64,000 nt of DNA. Origin: Blastopirellula marina DSM 3645 (lineage in GTDB: Bacteria > Planctomycetota > Planctomycetia > Pirellulales > Pirellulaceae). The notes under the pieces are model-generated. The model made no database searches. It was not told where the DNA came from and saw nothing but the letters and a program-made list of their open reading frames with translations. The translations under genes were made by a program, and so were the position numbers. This document shows positions 47,827 to 55,951 of the stretch, piece after piece; position 1 is the first letter of the stretch, and every line of letters begins with the position of its first letter. The DNA is taken from the NCBI RefSeq assembly GCF_000153105.1, contig NZ_CH672376.1, forward strand, positions 3,425,148-3,489,147, in the 5' to 3' direction.

Positions 47827-49422
47827 TTATCGTTGGGAGGCCGCGGTTGTAGAAACGTCAGACGACAGCGCAGCGGATTCGCTCCGCTTCGGGCCGCTGG
47901 TGACGAACGACACCAGCATTCCGACCGCAATGTTGGTCGATAGCGAGAGGGGAGCGATCCATTGAAAACTGATCGGATCGCCACCGTTTGTGGAAGAGGC
48001 GCCAAAGATAGGCCCAGCAAAGGCCGATAAAATTGCCGCCAGCGTGCCGCATATCGCGCCTGCCCAGACGCCATACGCGTTGGCGAAAGGGACGAACAAC
48101 GCAAAAAAGAAGAGACAAAACAGAGTCGGAGCCAGCAGATTCGCCGTCTTGCTGGTCACCACCGTGATGTTCCCAGGCACGCTTCCCACTTGCGAACTTC
48201 CGAGCACGACCAGCACGCCGACGACCAGCGCGATCCCTTGAGCGAGCCGCAAATGGCCTCGTTCGGTGCTCGGTTTGCAATCGAAGCGGTCGAAAAAGTC
48301 GGTGATCGTTACGGCCGCGATGGAGTTGACGCCTGAATCGAGGCTGGACATCGCGGCCGCAAACATCGCCGCAACGACGAGACCCGCGATCCCCATCGGC
48401 AGTTCGTGGGCGATAAACCAAGGAAAGACGTTATCGGCGCCTTCGGGCGATAACAAATCAATCGGAATCCGTGCATGAAAGATTCGGCAATAAGAGAGCA
48501 TCGCAAAGCCGGCCAAACCTAGCATTAAGCTGACGATCGTTGCGGCGATCGCTTGATAGGCCGATGCGCGGCGAGCACTGCTCGCATCTTTGGTAGACAT
48601 GAAGCGTTGGATCGCAGTTTGATCTCCGCCTGACGTGCAAACTAAAAACATCCAGGTCGAGAGGATTGTGCCGAACACGGTGACGCGCGTCGACGGATCG
48701 AAACTATAAAGGGGTTGCTGATCCCAGTGCGGCTCCCAACCGGTCGGCAGCCATTGCAATCCTCCGACGCGATAAGTGATGACTCCCAACACGCACAATA
48801 CTCCAACCAGCAAAAACAAAGCTTGTAAAAAGTCGGTAATAATGACCGCGCGAAATCCGCCCAGCGACGTATACAGGACTGTCGCTAGGCCAGTCGTAAC
48901 GACCAGGGCCGGTATCCATGCGTCGCCGATTCCCAGCATCACCGTCATTGTTTTGGCGGAGAGATACACCAACAGCGACATCCAAATAATGCGCAGAATG
49001 ATAAACAACGCCGCGCCCAGCATGCGGACGCTGCCGCCGAGCTTCGTCTCTAGCAATTCGTAGGCGCTGGTGACGCGTTGCCGCATGTAGATCGGCAACA
49101 GGACGTACCCGATGAAGACATAGGCCAGCGGATACGCAAATATCCGTGTCATATAAACAGGGCCCTTGCCGATGATCTCGCCAGGCATCGACAAGTAAGA
49201 GATCGTGCTGAGCAGCGTCACAAACAACGAAACGCCGATCAACATCGGGCTGGTATGGCCCGACCCAATGAAATATTCCTGAGCCGATTCGTTGCGTCGC
49301 CCGACGTACCAGCCAATCGCGATCACCACTAGGCCGTAGATCGCGATCACGCTCCAATCGCCCCAGCCCAAACCTCCTGCAGTCGCCGTGCCTACACCCA
49401 AAATTAGCGGATAAATTGACAT
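47827..49422 (-). CDS. Sodium:solute symporter (SSS family)
   Basis: 531 residues from the ATG at 49422; a GTG at 49434 is also possible. About 13 transmembrane segments, with the LSTISYLSMPGEIIGKG start region and GIAGLVVAAMFAAAMSSLDSGVNS, the signature region of sodium/solute symporters, near residue 330. Likely imports the sugar acid or sialic-acid-like substrate using the sodium gradient. The isomerase gene follows 11 bp after its stop. Confidence 0.92.
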   Translation of the reverse strand: MSIYPLILGVGTATAGGLGWGDWSVIAIYGLVVIAIGWYVGRRNESAQEYFIGSGHTSPMLIGVSLFVTLLSTISYLSMPGEIIGKGPVYMTRIFAYPLAYVFIGYVLLPIYMRQRVTSAYELLETKLGGSVRMLGAALFIILRIIWMSLLVYLSAKTMTVMLGIGDAWIPALVVTTGLATVLYTSLGGFRAVIITDFLQALFLLVGVLCVLGVITYRVGGLQWLPTGWEPHWDQQPLYSFDPSTRVTVFGTILSTWMFLVCTSGGDQTAIQRFMSTKDASSARRASAYQAIAATIVSLMLGLAGFAMLSYCRIFHARIPIDLLSPEGADNVFPWFIAHELPMGIAGLVVAAMFAAAMSSLDSGVNSIAAVTITDFFDRFDCKPSTERGHLRLAQGIALVVGVLVVLGSSQVGSVPGNITVVTSKTANLLAPTLFCLFFFALFVPFANAYGVWAGAICGTLAAILSAFAGPIFGASSTNGGDPISFQWIAPLSLSTNIAVGMLVSFVTSGPKRSESAALSSDVSTTAASQR

Positions 49423-49490
49423 CAATCTGCACACTACCCCGGCTTAAGAGTTGGAGTGGAACGTTCTTATGGCGTCATTTCTGGATTAGG

Positions 49491-50660
49491 TTAGCGGACG
49501 TCGTTCCAGGCAAATTCCAAGCGAATCAGGTCGGGATGGGAACTTTTGTCCGAACGCCGATAAGTGATGACGTTGAACAATTCCTCGCCATCCCGCTTCA
49601 GGAAGTAATGCATCGCATAGTAACCGTCGGTGATTTTCTCGTCCGACGCTGGATCGAGACGCACGCGCTGCTCGACGGTCAACGATTCTTCATCGATCCG
49701 GAAAAGGGCCAGTTCCATCTTGCCGTTTATAAAATTACGCCCCAGCAGATAAAGATCGCCATCCTTGCGGATGAAGCGAGGGCGACCGAGATGACTTTCG
49801 AACTCGGCGTACTGCGTTGTTAAATCGTTTGACTTTTGTTCCTGAAAATTTCGGTCGACGCGATGAAGTCGAAACTTGCCGTCGTAGCCGCGCGTTCCCA
49901 CCAGGAATCCGTCACCCGATTCAATCAAGCAGCTTTCGTTGATCAGGATATCGCCGAACGCTTGATTGAGATCGCGGATATGCGACCAAACGTCTTTCTC
50001 TTCGTCGTACGACAATACCGCCACCGTGCCGTAAATCCGCTTTCCTTGGTCGTCGAACATCGAGTTTCGCGCGGACAATTCAGGAAACGTCATCGCTAAA
50101 ACGTACGTCTTTTCAGACGACTCGACAGCGTCAAACACGTAGCCATATTCCACCCCATCGATCGGCCCCCAGGGCTTCATCTCGGTGAACGTCTTCCCTT
50201 CGTCATCACTAACGGCATAATAGACGCCGACGCGATGGTGTCGATTTTGTCCCTTGTCTTTCGCGATCTTTTGCATGTCGACAAAGCTGCCGATTCGTCC
50301 GCTCGGAAAACGAATCCATTCGCCCATCTGATAAATCAGTTGAGGGTCGCTTCCCAGGATCTGCCGCGATTTCACTCGATTTTGGATCGGATCAAAACGC
50401 ACGATCTCGAGCGGAGCCCCGTTATCTTGAGAGTGCCGACGTCCCCGCTTGTAGGAAATCAAGATGTCTCCGCCGCGGGTCTCGGTCAGAGCGGGAAACG
50501 CTAGGTAAGCGTTCTCTTTGGCGGCGGCGAACGACTTGGAATCGAGCACCTTCTGCTCTGATAGCGCCGCGGGCGACTTAGAAGGAATCTGCGCCGATAC
50601 TGGCTGCGCGTAGCAGGTGAGCGTCGCGAGTAACGCGAAGAAATACGGTTTTAGAATCAT
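49491..50660 (-). CDS. Exported sialidase-like (BNR/Asp-box) protein
   Basis: 389 residues. Signal peptide at 1-24 (VSAQ). The six-bladed propeller pattern is supported by an Asp-box SDDEGKTF (about 151-158), by RPRFIRKDGDLYLLGRN (about 291-307), and by an arginine in LISYKRGRRH. I cannot confirm all three arginine-triad residues. It is classed as exo-alpha-sialidase or a close BNR protein that binds or releases a glycan. In this locus it likely supplies substrate for the symporter and for the aldolase on the other strand. Confidence 0.78.
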   Translation of the reverse strand: MILKPYFFALLATLTCYAQPVSAQIPSKSPAALSEQKVLDSKSFAAAKENAYLAFPALTETRGGDILISYKRGRRHSQDNGAPLEIVRFDPIQNRVKSRQILGSDPQLIYQMGEWIRFPSGRIGSFVDMQKIAKDKGQNRHHRVGVYYAVSDDEGKTFTEMKPWGPIDGVEYGYVFDAVESSEKTYVLAMTFPELSARNSMFDDQGKRIYGTVAVLSYDEEKDVWSHIRDLNQAFGDILINESCLIESGDGFLVGTRGYDGKFRLHRVDRNFQEQKSNDLTTQYAEFESHLGRPRFIRKDGDLYLLGRNFINGKMELALFRIDEESLTVEQRVRLDPASDEKITDGYYAMHYFLKRDGEELFNVITYRRSDKSSHPDLIRLEFAWNDVR

Positions 50661-50687
50661 AAGTTGATCTCTTTAAGAAACGTGTTA

Positions 50688-51611
50688 TTAGGGCTGCAAT
50701 ACCGTTTTGACTTCTTGTCCATTTCGACTCGCGGTCGCTTTGTAGACCCCAAAGTCAACGGTTTCCGGAACAAAACGAACGGCGCCGTCGCACATCAAAA
50801 AGTGCGTTCCGCCTGGATGCTGGCTGCCGAAACTAACATTATTGAAATTGCCGGAGACGGCCGGCGTGATATTGATTCCGTCGACGATGTTTTTGCACGA
50901 GGAACAGGCCGAACCGCCGCACCCACGGACCCACATCCGATAAACGGTCGCTGCGTCGTTCCAGGAGAGTTCACCCAGCGCGAACGTGCTGGATGTCCCA
51001 TCAGTAATGTCCCGAAATTTGATCGAACTCAGATCGAAGAAAACACCTTGACGACCGAATCCTCCATTGGAAGAAACGCCGTCTTCAGTTTCATAATTGT
51101 CGCCTGACTCTGCGTTTACCCCCTTGGGCCCCATCACGCCGTAATAGTGCATCGTATGGAGCCTGGGATTGTCATACGCCAAAGCTCCGCCGGATACCGT
51201 TTCGTCGTATTCTCTGGTTGAGCTGGGACAAAGAAAAGCGTCGACTCTTATCGCGGCATGGTCTTTCTCGGTAAGGTAGCTGTTCCCGGAAAAATCGATC
51301 GTATCCTGCACCGTTTTTTGTTCGATGTAAGGCAACAGAAAAGTGTGGAGGGATAGTTGATTGGACCTACCAGTCCAGGTCGTACTGCTATTGCCTCCCG
51401 GAGGAAATGTAAGATGGACGTCGTGATAGTTGTGGATAGCAAGACCAAGCTGCTTTAGATTGTTCGTACACGACATTCGACGAGCCGCTTCACGCGCTTG
51501 TTGCACGGCCGGCAGCAAGAGCGCAATCAGGATGCCGATAATCGCAATCACGACTAGTAGTTCCACGAGCGTAAACCCCGTAGGGCCGCTACGCCGAGTC
51601 TGATTAAACAT
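50688..51611 (-). CDS. DUF1559 pseudopilin-like protein
   Basis: 307 residues from the ATG at 51611 (GGGAGAG upstream); the longer frame to 51803 overlaps the lipoprotein gene and has no homology. Prepilin cleavage motif [16 protein letters not shown] at about 11-26 with the glutamate at +5, then a hydrophobic helix and the typical [17 protein letters not shown]. The C-terminal [12 protein letters not shown] corresponds to the H-X9-DG tail of planctomycete DUF1559. Function unknown; likely exposed on the cell surface or in a pseudopilus. Its place within a sugar operon suggests a role in substrate binding (inference). Confidence 0.93.
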   Translation of the reverse strand: MFNQTRRSGPTGFTLVELLVVIAIIGILIALLLPAVQQAREAARRMSCTNNLKQLGLAIHNYHDVHLTFPPGGNSSTTWTGRSNQLSLHTFLLPYIEQKTVQDTIDFSGNSYLTEKDHAAIRVDAFLCPSSTREYDETVSGGALAYDNPRLHTMHYYGVMGPKGVNAESGDNYETEDGVSSNGGFGRQGVFFDLSSIKFRDITDGTSSTFALGELSWNDAATVYRMWVRGCGGSACSSCKNIVDGINITPAVSGNFNNVSFGSQHPGGTHFLMCDGAVRFVPETVDFGVYKATASRNGQEVKTVLQP

Positions 51612-51772
51612 GGATGACTCTCCCAGCGATGAAAAGGATTTTACGAGTCGCCGGATTCGTCGCCAAAGACGGCATTCTCGCTTAAAAATAGCAGCGGATG
51701 GACGTGCGCTTTGAACAGATGGCAATGCTTCTTCGCCGTTTATCTTGGTTTGTTTGGGCATGGTCGTTCGCA

Positions 51773-52216
51773 TTAACGAACGGGGAGCTGCGGCACCTCC
51801 CAATCAATCTTTATGTCTTCGTTTAGCACTTCTAGCTTCGTTTCCCATGGAGCGAACAGCGGCTTTCCTTCCGGCGCTTGAATCCCTGCGTCGTCGGTGT
51901 ATGTTTCTCCATCCGCGCCGATCACTTTGACGATTTGCGGGCCGGAGAGCACCCCCTTTCCCCCATCGAAACCGGTGTCAAAGTGGCCGTCTCGAATTCG
52001 GGCAACACCTTGTGGACCGCTATTCCCCAAAGCGGCGTCAGGGCTAAACGTGATCAGACCGGCCGGTATCGGATTGCCTTGAAAGGTGATGTCGCCTGAA
52101 ACTCGAAATCGCAACGGGCCCTCGGTTTGCGAACCGCATCCCAAGGAAATCAGGCAGAACAGCAACAACGCCGAACCGCTGGCGACGGGGCGAATCGATT
52201 GCAGAAAGTAAGCCAT
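51773..52216 (-). CDS. Predicted lipoprotein, transthyretin-like family
   Basis: 147 residues. The lipobox LISLGC is at about 22-27, so it is anchored to a membrane. The remainder is beta-rich with the segment [20 protein letters not shown], a pattern of the small planctomycete lipoproteins found beside DUF1559 proteins. An AGGAG ribosome site lies over the GntR stop codon (AGGAGAATAAGCATG), so the two genes are translationally linked. Confidence 0.8.
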   Translation of the reverse strand: MAYFLQSIRPVASGSALLLFCLISLGCGSQTEGPLRFRVSGDITFQGNPIPAGLITFSPDAALGNSGPQGVARIRDGHFDTGFDGGKGVLSGPQIVKVIGADGETYTDDAGIQAPEGKPLFAPWETKLEVLNEDIKIDWEVPQLPVR

Positions 52217-52218
52217 GC

Positions 52219-52899
52219 TTATTCTCCTAGATCTGTTTCGATTGCCGCCCGAATGACTCGATCTGCAGATCGCAGGATATGCAGCCGCGCCTGAGATTCG
52301 GCTTCGTCCGGCTGATGCGTCTCGATAAATTTCACCAATGCACGGTGATCTGCGAGCGCGAGTCGCTGGTGAGACTTCAAATCCTCGACGGATAACTCAC
52401 TGCGACTTCGTTTGCGTGAGAGCACGTAAAACACGTAGAAGCACTCGTGCAGTAAGCTCTTCAGCGCTCGATCATAACGATCGTTGCGGCACGACTCGGC
52501 CAAGGCCTCGTGAAATCGTCGATCCAACGATCCCCATCGACCCGACTTGTCTTCTTCGAGCGTCGCTTCCATTTCGTCGCAAATGATTGAGAGCCGCAAC
52601 ACGTCGGCAAGACTTGCCGACAACGCCGCCGCTCGCGCGATGCCCCCTTCGATCGTCGCTCGATAGTCGTAGAGTTGGCGGATCTCGTCGGCCGAATAAC
52701 GCCGCATGCGAACCCCCTCTCCTTTTCGGCCCCCTTCCAGGCTTCCTTGAGCGACGAGCTTGGTCAGCGTTTCCCGAACCGGCACTCGACTGACCCCCAG
52801 GCGCGTCGCCAAATTTCGCTCGATCAGATTGCTTCCGGTCTCAAATTCTCCCGAGAAGATCAGATCCGACAGCTTGTCGTATACCTCGTTATCCCACAT
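52219..52899 (-). CDS. GntR-family regulator, FadR (FCD) type
   Basis: 226 residues. The N-terminal winged helix (about 1-70) contains the GSNLIERNLATRLGVSRVPVRETLTKLVAQGSL pattern; the helical effector domain of the FCD kind (about 78-220) has DRRFHEALAESCRNDRYDR, with the histidine and aspartate positions that bind metal and sugar acids in this class. Members repress sugar-acid catabolic genes. It is first in the minus-strand run and divergent from the aldolase gene. The operator and promoter just upstream suggest autorepression (see that entry). Confidence 0.93.
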   Translation of the reverse strand: MWDNEVYDKLSDLIFSGEFETGSNLIERNLATRLGVSRVPVRETLTKLVAQGSLEGGRKGEGVRMRRYSADEIRQLYDYRATIEGGIARAAALSASLADVLRLSIICDEMEATLEEDKSGRWGSLDRRFHEALAESCRNDRYDRALKSLLHECFYVFYVLSRKRSRSELSVEDLKSHQRLALADHRALVKFIETHQPDEAESQARLHILRSADRVIRAAIETDLGE

Positions 52900-52930
52900 G
52901 AAAAACCTGCTTTCGTTGTGACGGTCGGCG

Positions 52931-52955
52931 CTGATTTGTACTTTGTTAAAATCAG
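52931..52955. promoter_or_regulatory. Inverted repeat in the GntR/aldolase control region
   Basis: CTGATTT at 52931-52937 and AAATCAG at 52949-52955: perfect 7-bp arms with an 11-bp spacer. It lies just downstream of the candidate -10 of the GntR gene. May be a second regulatory site; no known matching consensus. Confidence 0.35.
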
Positions 52956-52982
52956 ACTATCACCTGGTATACCAAATGTCAA
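52954..52982 (-). promoter_or_regulatory. Candidate GntR promoter with TGGTATACCA operator
   Basis: On the minus strand a perfect TTGACA (52982-52977) is followed, 17 bp later, by TAGTCT (52959-52954; three matches to TATAAT). The perfect 10-bp palindrome TGGTATACCA (52965-52974) lies between them. The motif fits the FadR-subfamily operator TNGTNNNACNA in form. The plus-strand aldolase gene starts 77 bp beyond the palindrome, so one repressor could silence both divergent transcripts. Confidence 0.55.
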
Positions 52983-53050
52983 CACAGTATTCCATTGTCC
53001 TCCAAGACTGATTAAGATGCACCTGTTAGCCACATTTTGGAGCATCGAGA

Positions 53051-54010
53051 ATGACGCAGATTTCCCCTTCTGGTCCCCCCCTACCTTTCCCCGCGCCGCA
53101 TTCGCCCGATGTGGTCGCCGCTATGGTCACGCCCTGCAAGGAACCTGGCGAAGTAGATCCGTCGGCGATGCGACGCCTCGCCGAACTCGTCTCGTCGCAA
53201 GGATGCGACGGGCTGTTCGTCCTTGGGTCGACCGGCGAGATGATCCTGCTCGATGAGTCGGACCGTCGCGCGATCGTTACTGCGGCCGCCGAAGGCGCCG
53301 CTGGCGCGGCGGCGGTGATGGTCGGCGTCGGCGGCTATGGCGTCAAGCAGGCGATTCGCTTCGCTCGGTTCGCCCAGCAAGATGGCGCTGACTACGCAAT
53401 TGCGATGGCGCCATTTTTTCAACGGCTTAGCCAGGCGGAACTGCTGGGCTATTTCGTCGAACTGGCCGAACAGTCTCCTTTGCCGATCGGCATCTATCAT
53501 CATTTGCGAATGACCACTTCGGTCGACGTCGAAACGTTCGGCGAATTGGCGAGTCACCCCAACATTCTGTTGTGCAAAGACACGAGCAATGATCTGAACC
53601 GAATGCGGCAGTTATTGGCGGCGACTGAAGGCCAGAACTTTCGCGTCCTGCAAGGAATCGAGATGCTGATCCTCGATAGCCTCAACGCGGGCGCTCACGG
53701 TTGCGTTTCGGCGCTCGCCGGCATCGCTCCGCAGTGGCATCGCACGCTGATCGACTCCTTCAAGTCGGGCAATACCGAGAACGCACAGGCATCGCATGCA
53801 CAAATTGCGGAGTTGACGCAACTGTTTCAGATTCCCGAGATTCGGATCTCGCTGGCTCATCAAGTCCACGCGCTCAAGCATTCCGCCAAGTCGCTCGGTT
53901 TATTCGAGCGATCCGCCAGCATGCTCACCAAGTTTCAAGCGACGCGAGAGTTTGAACAAGCGATCGAGAACATCTTATTGCAATCAGGGCTGCTGACCCT
54001 GGCCAAATAA
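53051..54010 (+). CDS. DHDPS/N-acetylneuraminate lyase-family aldolase
   Basis: 319 residues; GGAG precedes the ATG. TIM barrel with GSTGEM at 59-64 (the GTTGE-type motif), the catalytic tyrosine in GIYHH (Tyr149) and the Schiff-base lysine in LLCKDTSN (Lys176). Cleaves a 2-keto sugar acid such as N-acetylneuraminate or 2-keto-3-deoxygluconate to pyruvate plus an aldehyde, or catalyses a related condensation; the substrate cannot be assigned. First plus-strand gene of the divergent locus. The FAD oxidoreductase follows 21 bp later. Confidence 0.92.
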   Translation: MTQISPSGPPLPFPAPHSPDVVAAMVTPCKEPGEVDPSAMRRLAELVSSQGCDGLFVLGSTGEMILLDESDRRAIVTAAAEGAAGAAAVMVGVGGYGVKQAIRFARFAQQDGADYAIAMAPFFQRLSQAELLGYFVELAEQSPLPIGIYHHLRMTTSVDVETFGELASHPNILLCKDTSNDLNRMRQLLAATEGQNFRVLQGIEMLILDSLNAGAHGCVSALAGIAPQWHRTLIDSFKSGNTENAQASHAQIAELTQLFQIPEIRISLAHQVHALKHSAKSLGLFERSASMLTKFQATREFEQAIENILLQSGLLTLAK

Positions 54011-54031
54011 TCTCCAAGACGCGGATTCCCC

Positions 54032-55903
54032 ATGAACGAAAACGCTTGCAATGCAACGATTAAGACGAGCCAAGTCGACGTCGACGTACTCGTCGCGGGC
54101 GGAGGCCCCGCTGGAATCGCAGCGGCGATTGCGGCCGCCCGGTGCGGCGCGACGGTCGCCCTTTGCCAAGACCGACCAATGCTTGGTGGAAACGCTTCGA
54201 GCGAAATTCGCATGCACATCGTCGGCGCTGACTGTAGCGGAAAACGAGGGGCCGAATTGACGACTGAAGCGCGCGAAGGGGGCATTATCGAGGAGATTCG
54301 TTTAGAAGCGGCTGCTCGCAACGCGCAGCGTTCTTCGTCGATGTTCGACCTGATACTTTACGAGAAGTGCAAAGCCGAGCCTAAGCTGCGGCTGTTTCTC
54401 AATACGACCGTGATTGGGGCCAAGACTTCCGGCGGGATCGTCCGCCAGGCGATCGCGCAGCGGCAATCGACCGAGGAGCAGTTTGTGATAACCGCCAAGG
54501 TGTTTATTGACTGCACCGGGGACGGACGGTTAGGCGTTGAAGCGGGCGCTGCGTTCCGTGAAGGGAGAGAAAGCAGCGACGAATTTGGCGAGTCGCTCGC
54601 CGTGCAGGAAGCGGACCAGCGCAGACTAGGCTCGACGATCATGTTTCAAGCGCGTCGTCATGATCGCCCGATGCCGTTTACGCCTCCAGCGTCGGCGCGT
54701 CGCTTTTCTGAGCAAGACTTGCGTTTAAGACCGCATGCCGAAAGCGAACTCGATCGCGGGCTCGAGTATGGCTATTGGTGGGTCGAGTGGGGAGGCTGTC
54801 TCGACACGATTCGGGATAACGAACAAATCCGCGACGAACTGCTCAGCATCGTGATGGGAGTCTGGGACCATGTAAAAAACGGCGGCGATCACGGCGCCGA
54901 AAATTGGGCGTTGGAATGGTTTGGATTTGTCCCTGGCAAACGTGAGAGCCGTCGCTTTACAGGGCGTACGACGCTGTCGGAAACCGACGTGATGCGTTCT
55001 CGTCGCATGCCGGATGCGATCGCTTTCGGCGGGTGGCCGATCGACGTTCATCCGCCGGAAGGAGTCGACGCACCGGACGAACCTCCCTGTACGCAGCACG
55101 ACGTTCCGGCGCTGTACGATATTCCCTTGCGGTGTTGCGTGAGCGGCAACTTGCGCAATTTGATGTTTGCAGGGCGAAATATTTCGGCCACGCATATCGC
55201 ATTTGCTTCGACACGCGTGATGGCGACCTGCGCAGCGATGGGCCAAGGAGTGGGAACCGCGGCGGCGATCGCCTGTGATCGGCGACAAGACCCCGCCGAC
55301 CTGTTTGATTCGCCAACATCGATCCAACAGATTCAACAGCGTTTGCTCCGTGACGACGCTTACTTGATCGGCGTGAAAAATGAAGACGACCACGATCTTG
55401 CTCGCTTGGCGACTTTCACGGCCAGCAGCGAGATTTCGCCAAACTCCGTGCGATGGATTACTTCCGGACAAACGCGATCGGTCCATGGCGACGACGGCGC
55501 GCCGGCAGATCGAGCTAATCCTGGAGTCCATCGTTGGAGGAGCAACCCGCTTGATTCGTTTCCCGTTTCGCTAGAAATGAGTTGGCCACAACCGATTCGC
55601 GCCGCCAACGTCCGCATTATTTTCGACTCTGGATTACATCGCGTGCTGACTTTCAGTCTAGCCGACGCTTATACAGAGAAAATGAAATGGGGCGTTCCTC
55701 AACCAGAGTTGGTTCGCGATTATCGCATCGAGGTGCGCCGCGATCACGTTTGGAGCGTCGTCGCCGAGATCCGCGATAACTACCAGCGTTTGCGAGACCA
55801 TTCACTTGATCAGGCGGCGTTTGACGCGTTGCGATTAACGATTGATAAAACCAACGGAATCGATCATGCCCGAGTTTGCGAAATCCGAGTCGAACAAGCG
55901 TAG
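54032..55903 (+). CDS. FAD-dependent oxidoreductase (FAD_oxidored family)
   Basis: 623 residues. The FAD fold is VDVLVAGGGPAGIAAAIAAARCG at about 17-39 and then LGGNASSEIRMH at about 52-63. A C-terminal part (about 470-620) is beta-rich and may be a carbohydrate-binding or jelly-roll domain. Family members in planctomycetes are predicted to oxidise sugars or xanthan-type substrates. No signal peptide seen. It lies 21 bp after the aldolase, and the HEAT-esterase gene follows 48 bp later. Confidence 0.87.
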   Translation: MNENACNATIKTSQVDVDVLVAGGGPAGIAAAIAAARCGATVALCQDRPMLGGNASSEIRMHIVGADCSGKRGAELTTEAREGGIIEEIRLEAAARNAQRSSSMFDLILYEKCKAEPKLRLFLNTTVIGAKTSGGIVRQAIAQRQSTEEQFVITAKVFIDCTGDGRLGVEAGAAFREGRESSDEFGESLAVQEADQRRLGSTIMFQARRHDRPMPFTPPASARRFSEQDLRLRPHAESELDRGLEYGYWWVEWGGCLDTIRDNEQIRDELLSIVMGVWDHVKNGGDHGAENWALEWFGFVPGKRESRRFTGRTTLSETDVMRSRRMPDAIAFGGWPIDVHPPEGVDAPDEPPCTQHDVPALYDIPLRCCVSGNLRNLMFAGRNISATHIAFASTRVMATCAAMGQGVGTAAAIACDRRQDPADLFDSPTSIQQIQQRLLRDDAYLIGVKNEDDHDLARLATFTASSEISPNSVRWITSGQTRSVHGDDGAPADRANPGVHRWRSNPLDSFPVSLEMSWPQPIRAANVRIIFDSGLHRVLTFSLADAYTEKMKWGVPQPELVRDYRIEVRRDHVWSVVAEIRDNYQRLRDHSLDQAAFDALRLTIDKTNGIDHARVCEIRVEQA

Positions 55904-55951
55904 CCGCACATATTTCTCTTTTCTTCATTCGCCTTATCTTGGAGAATCAAT

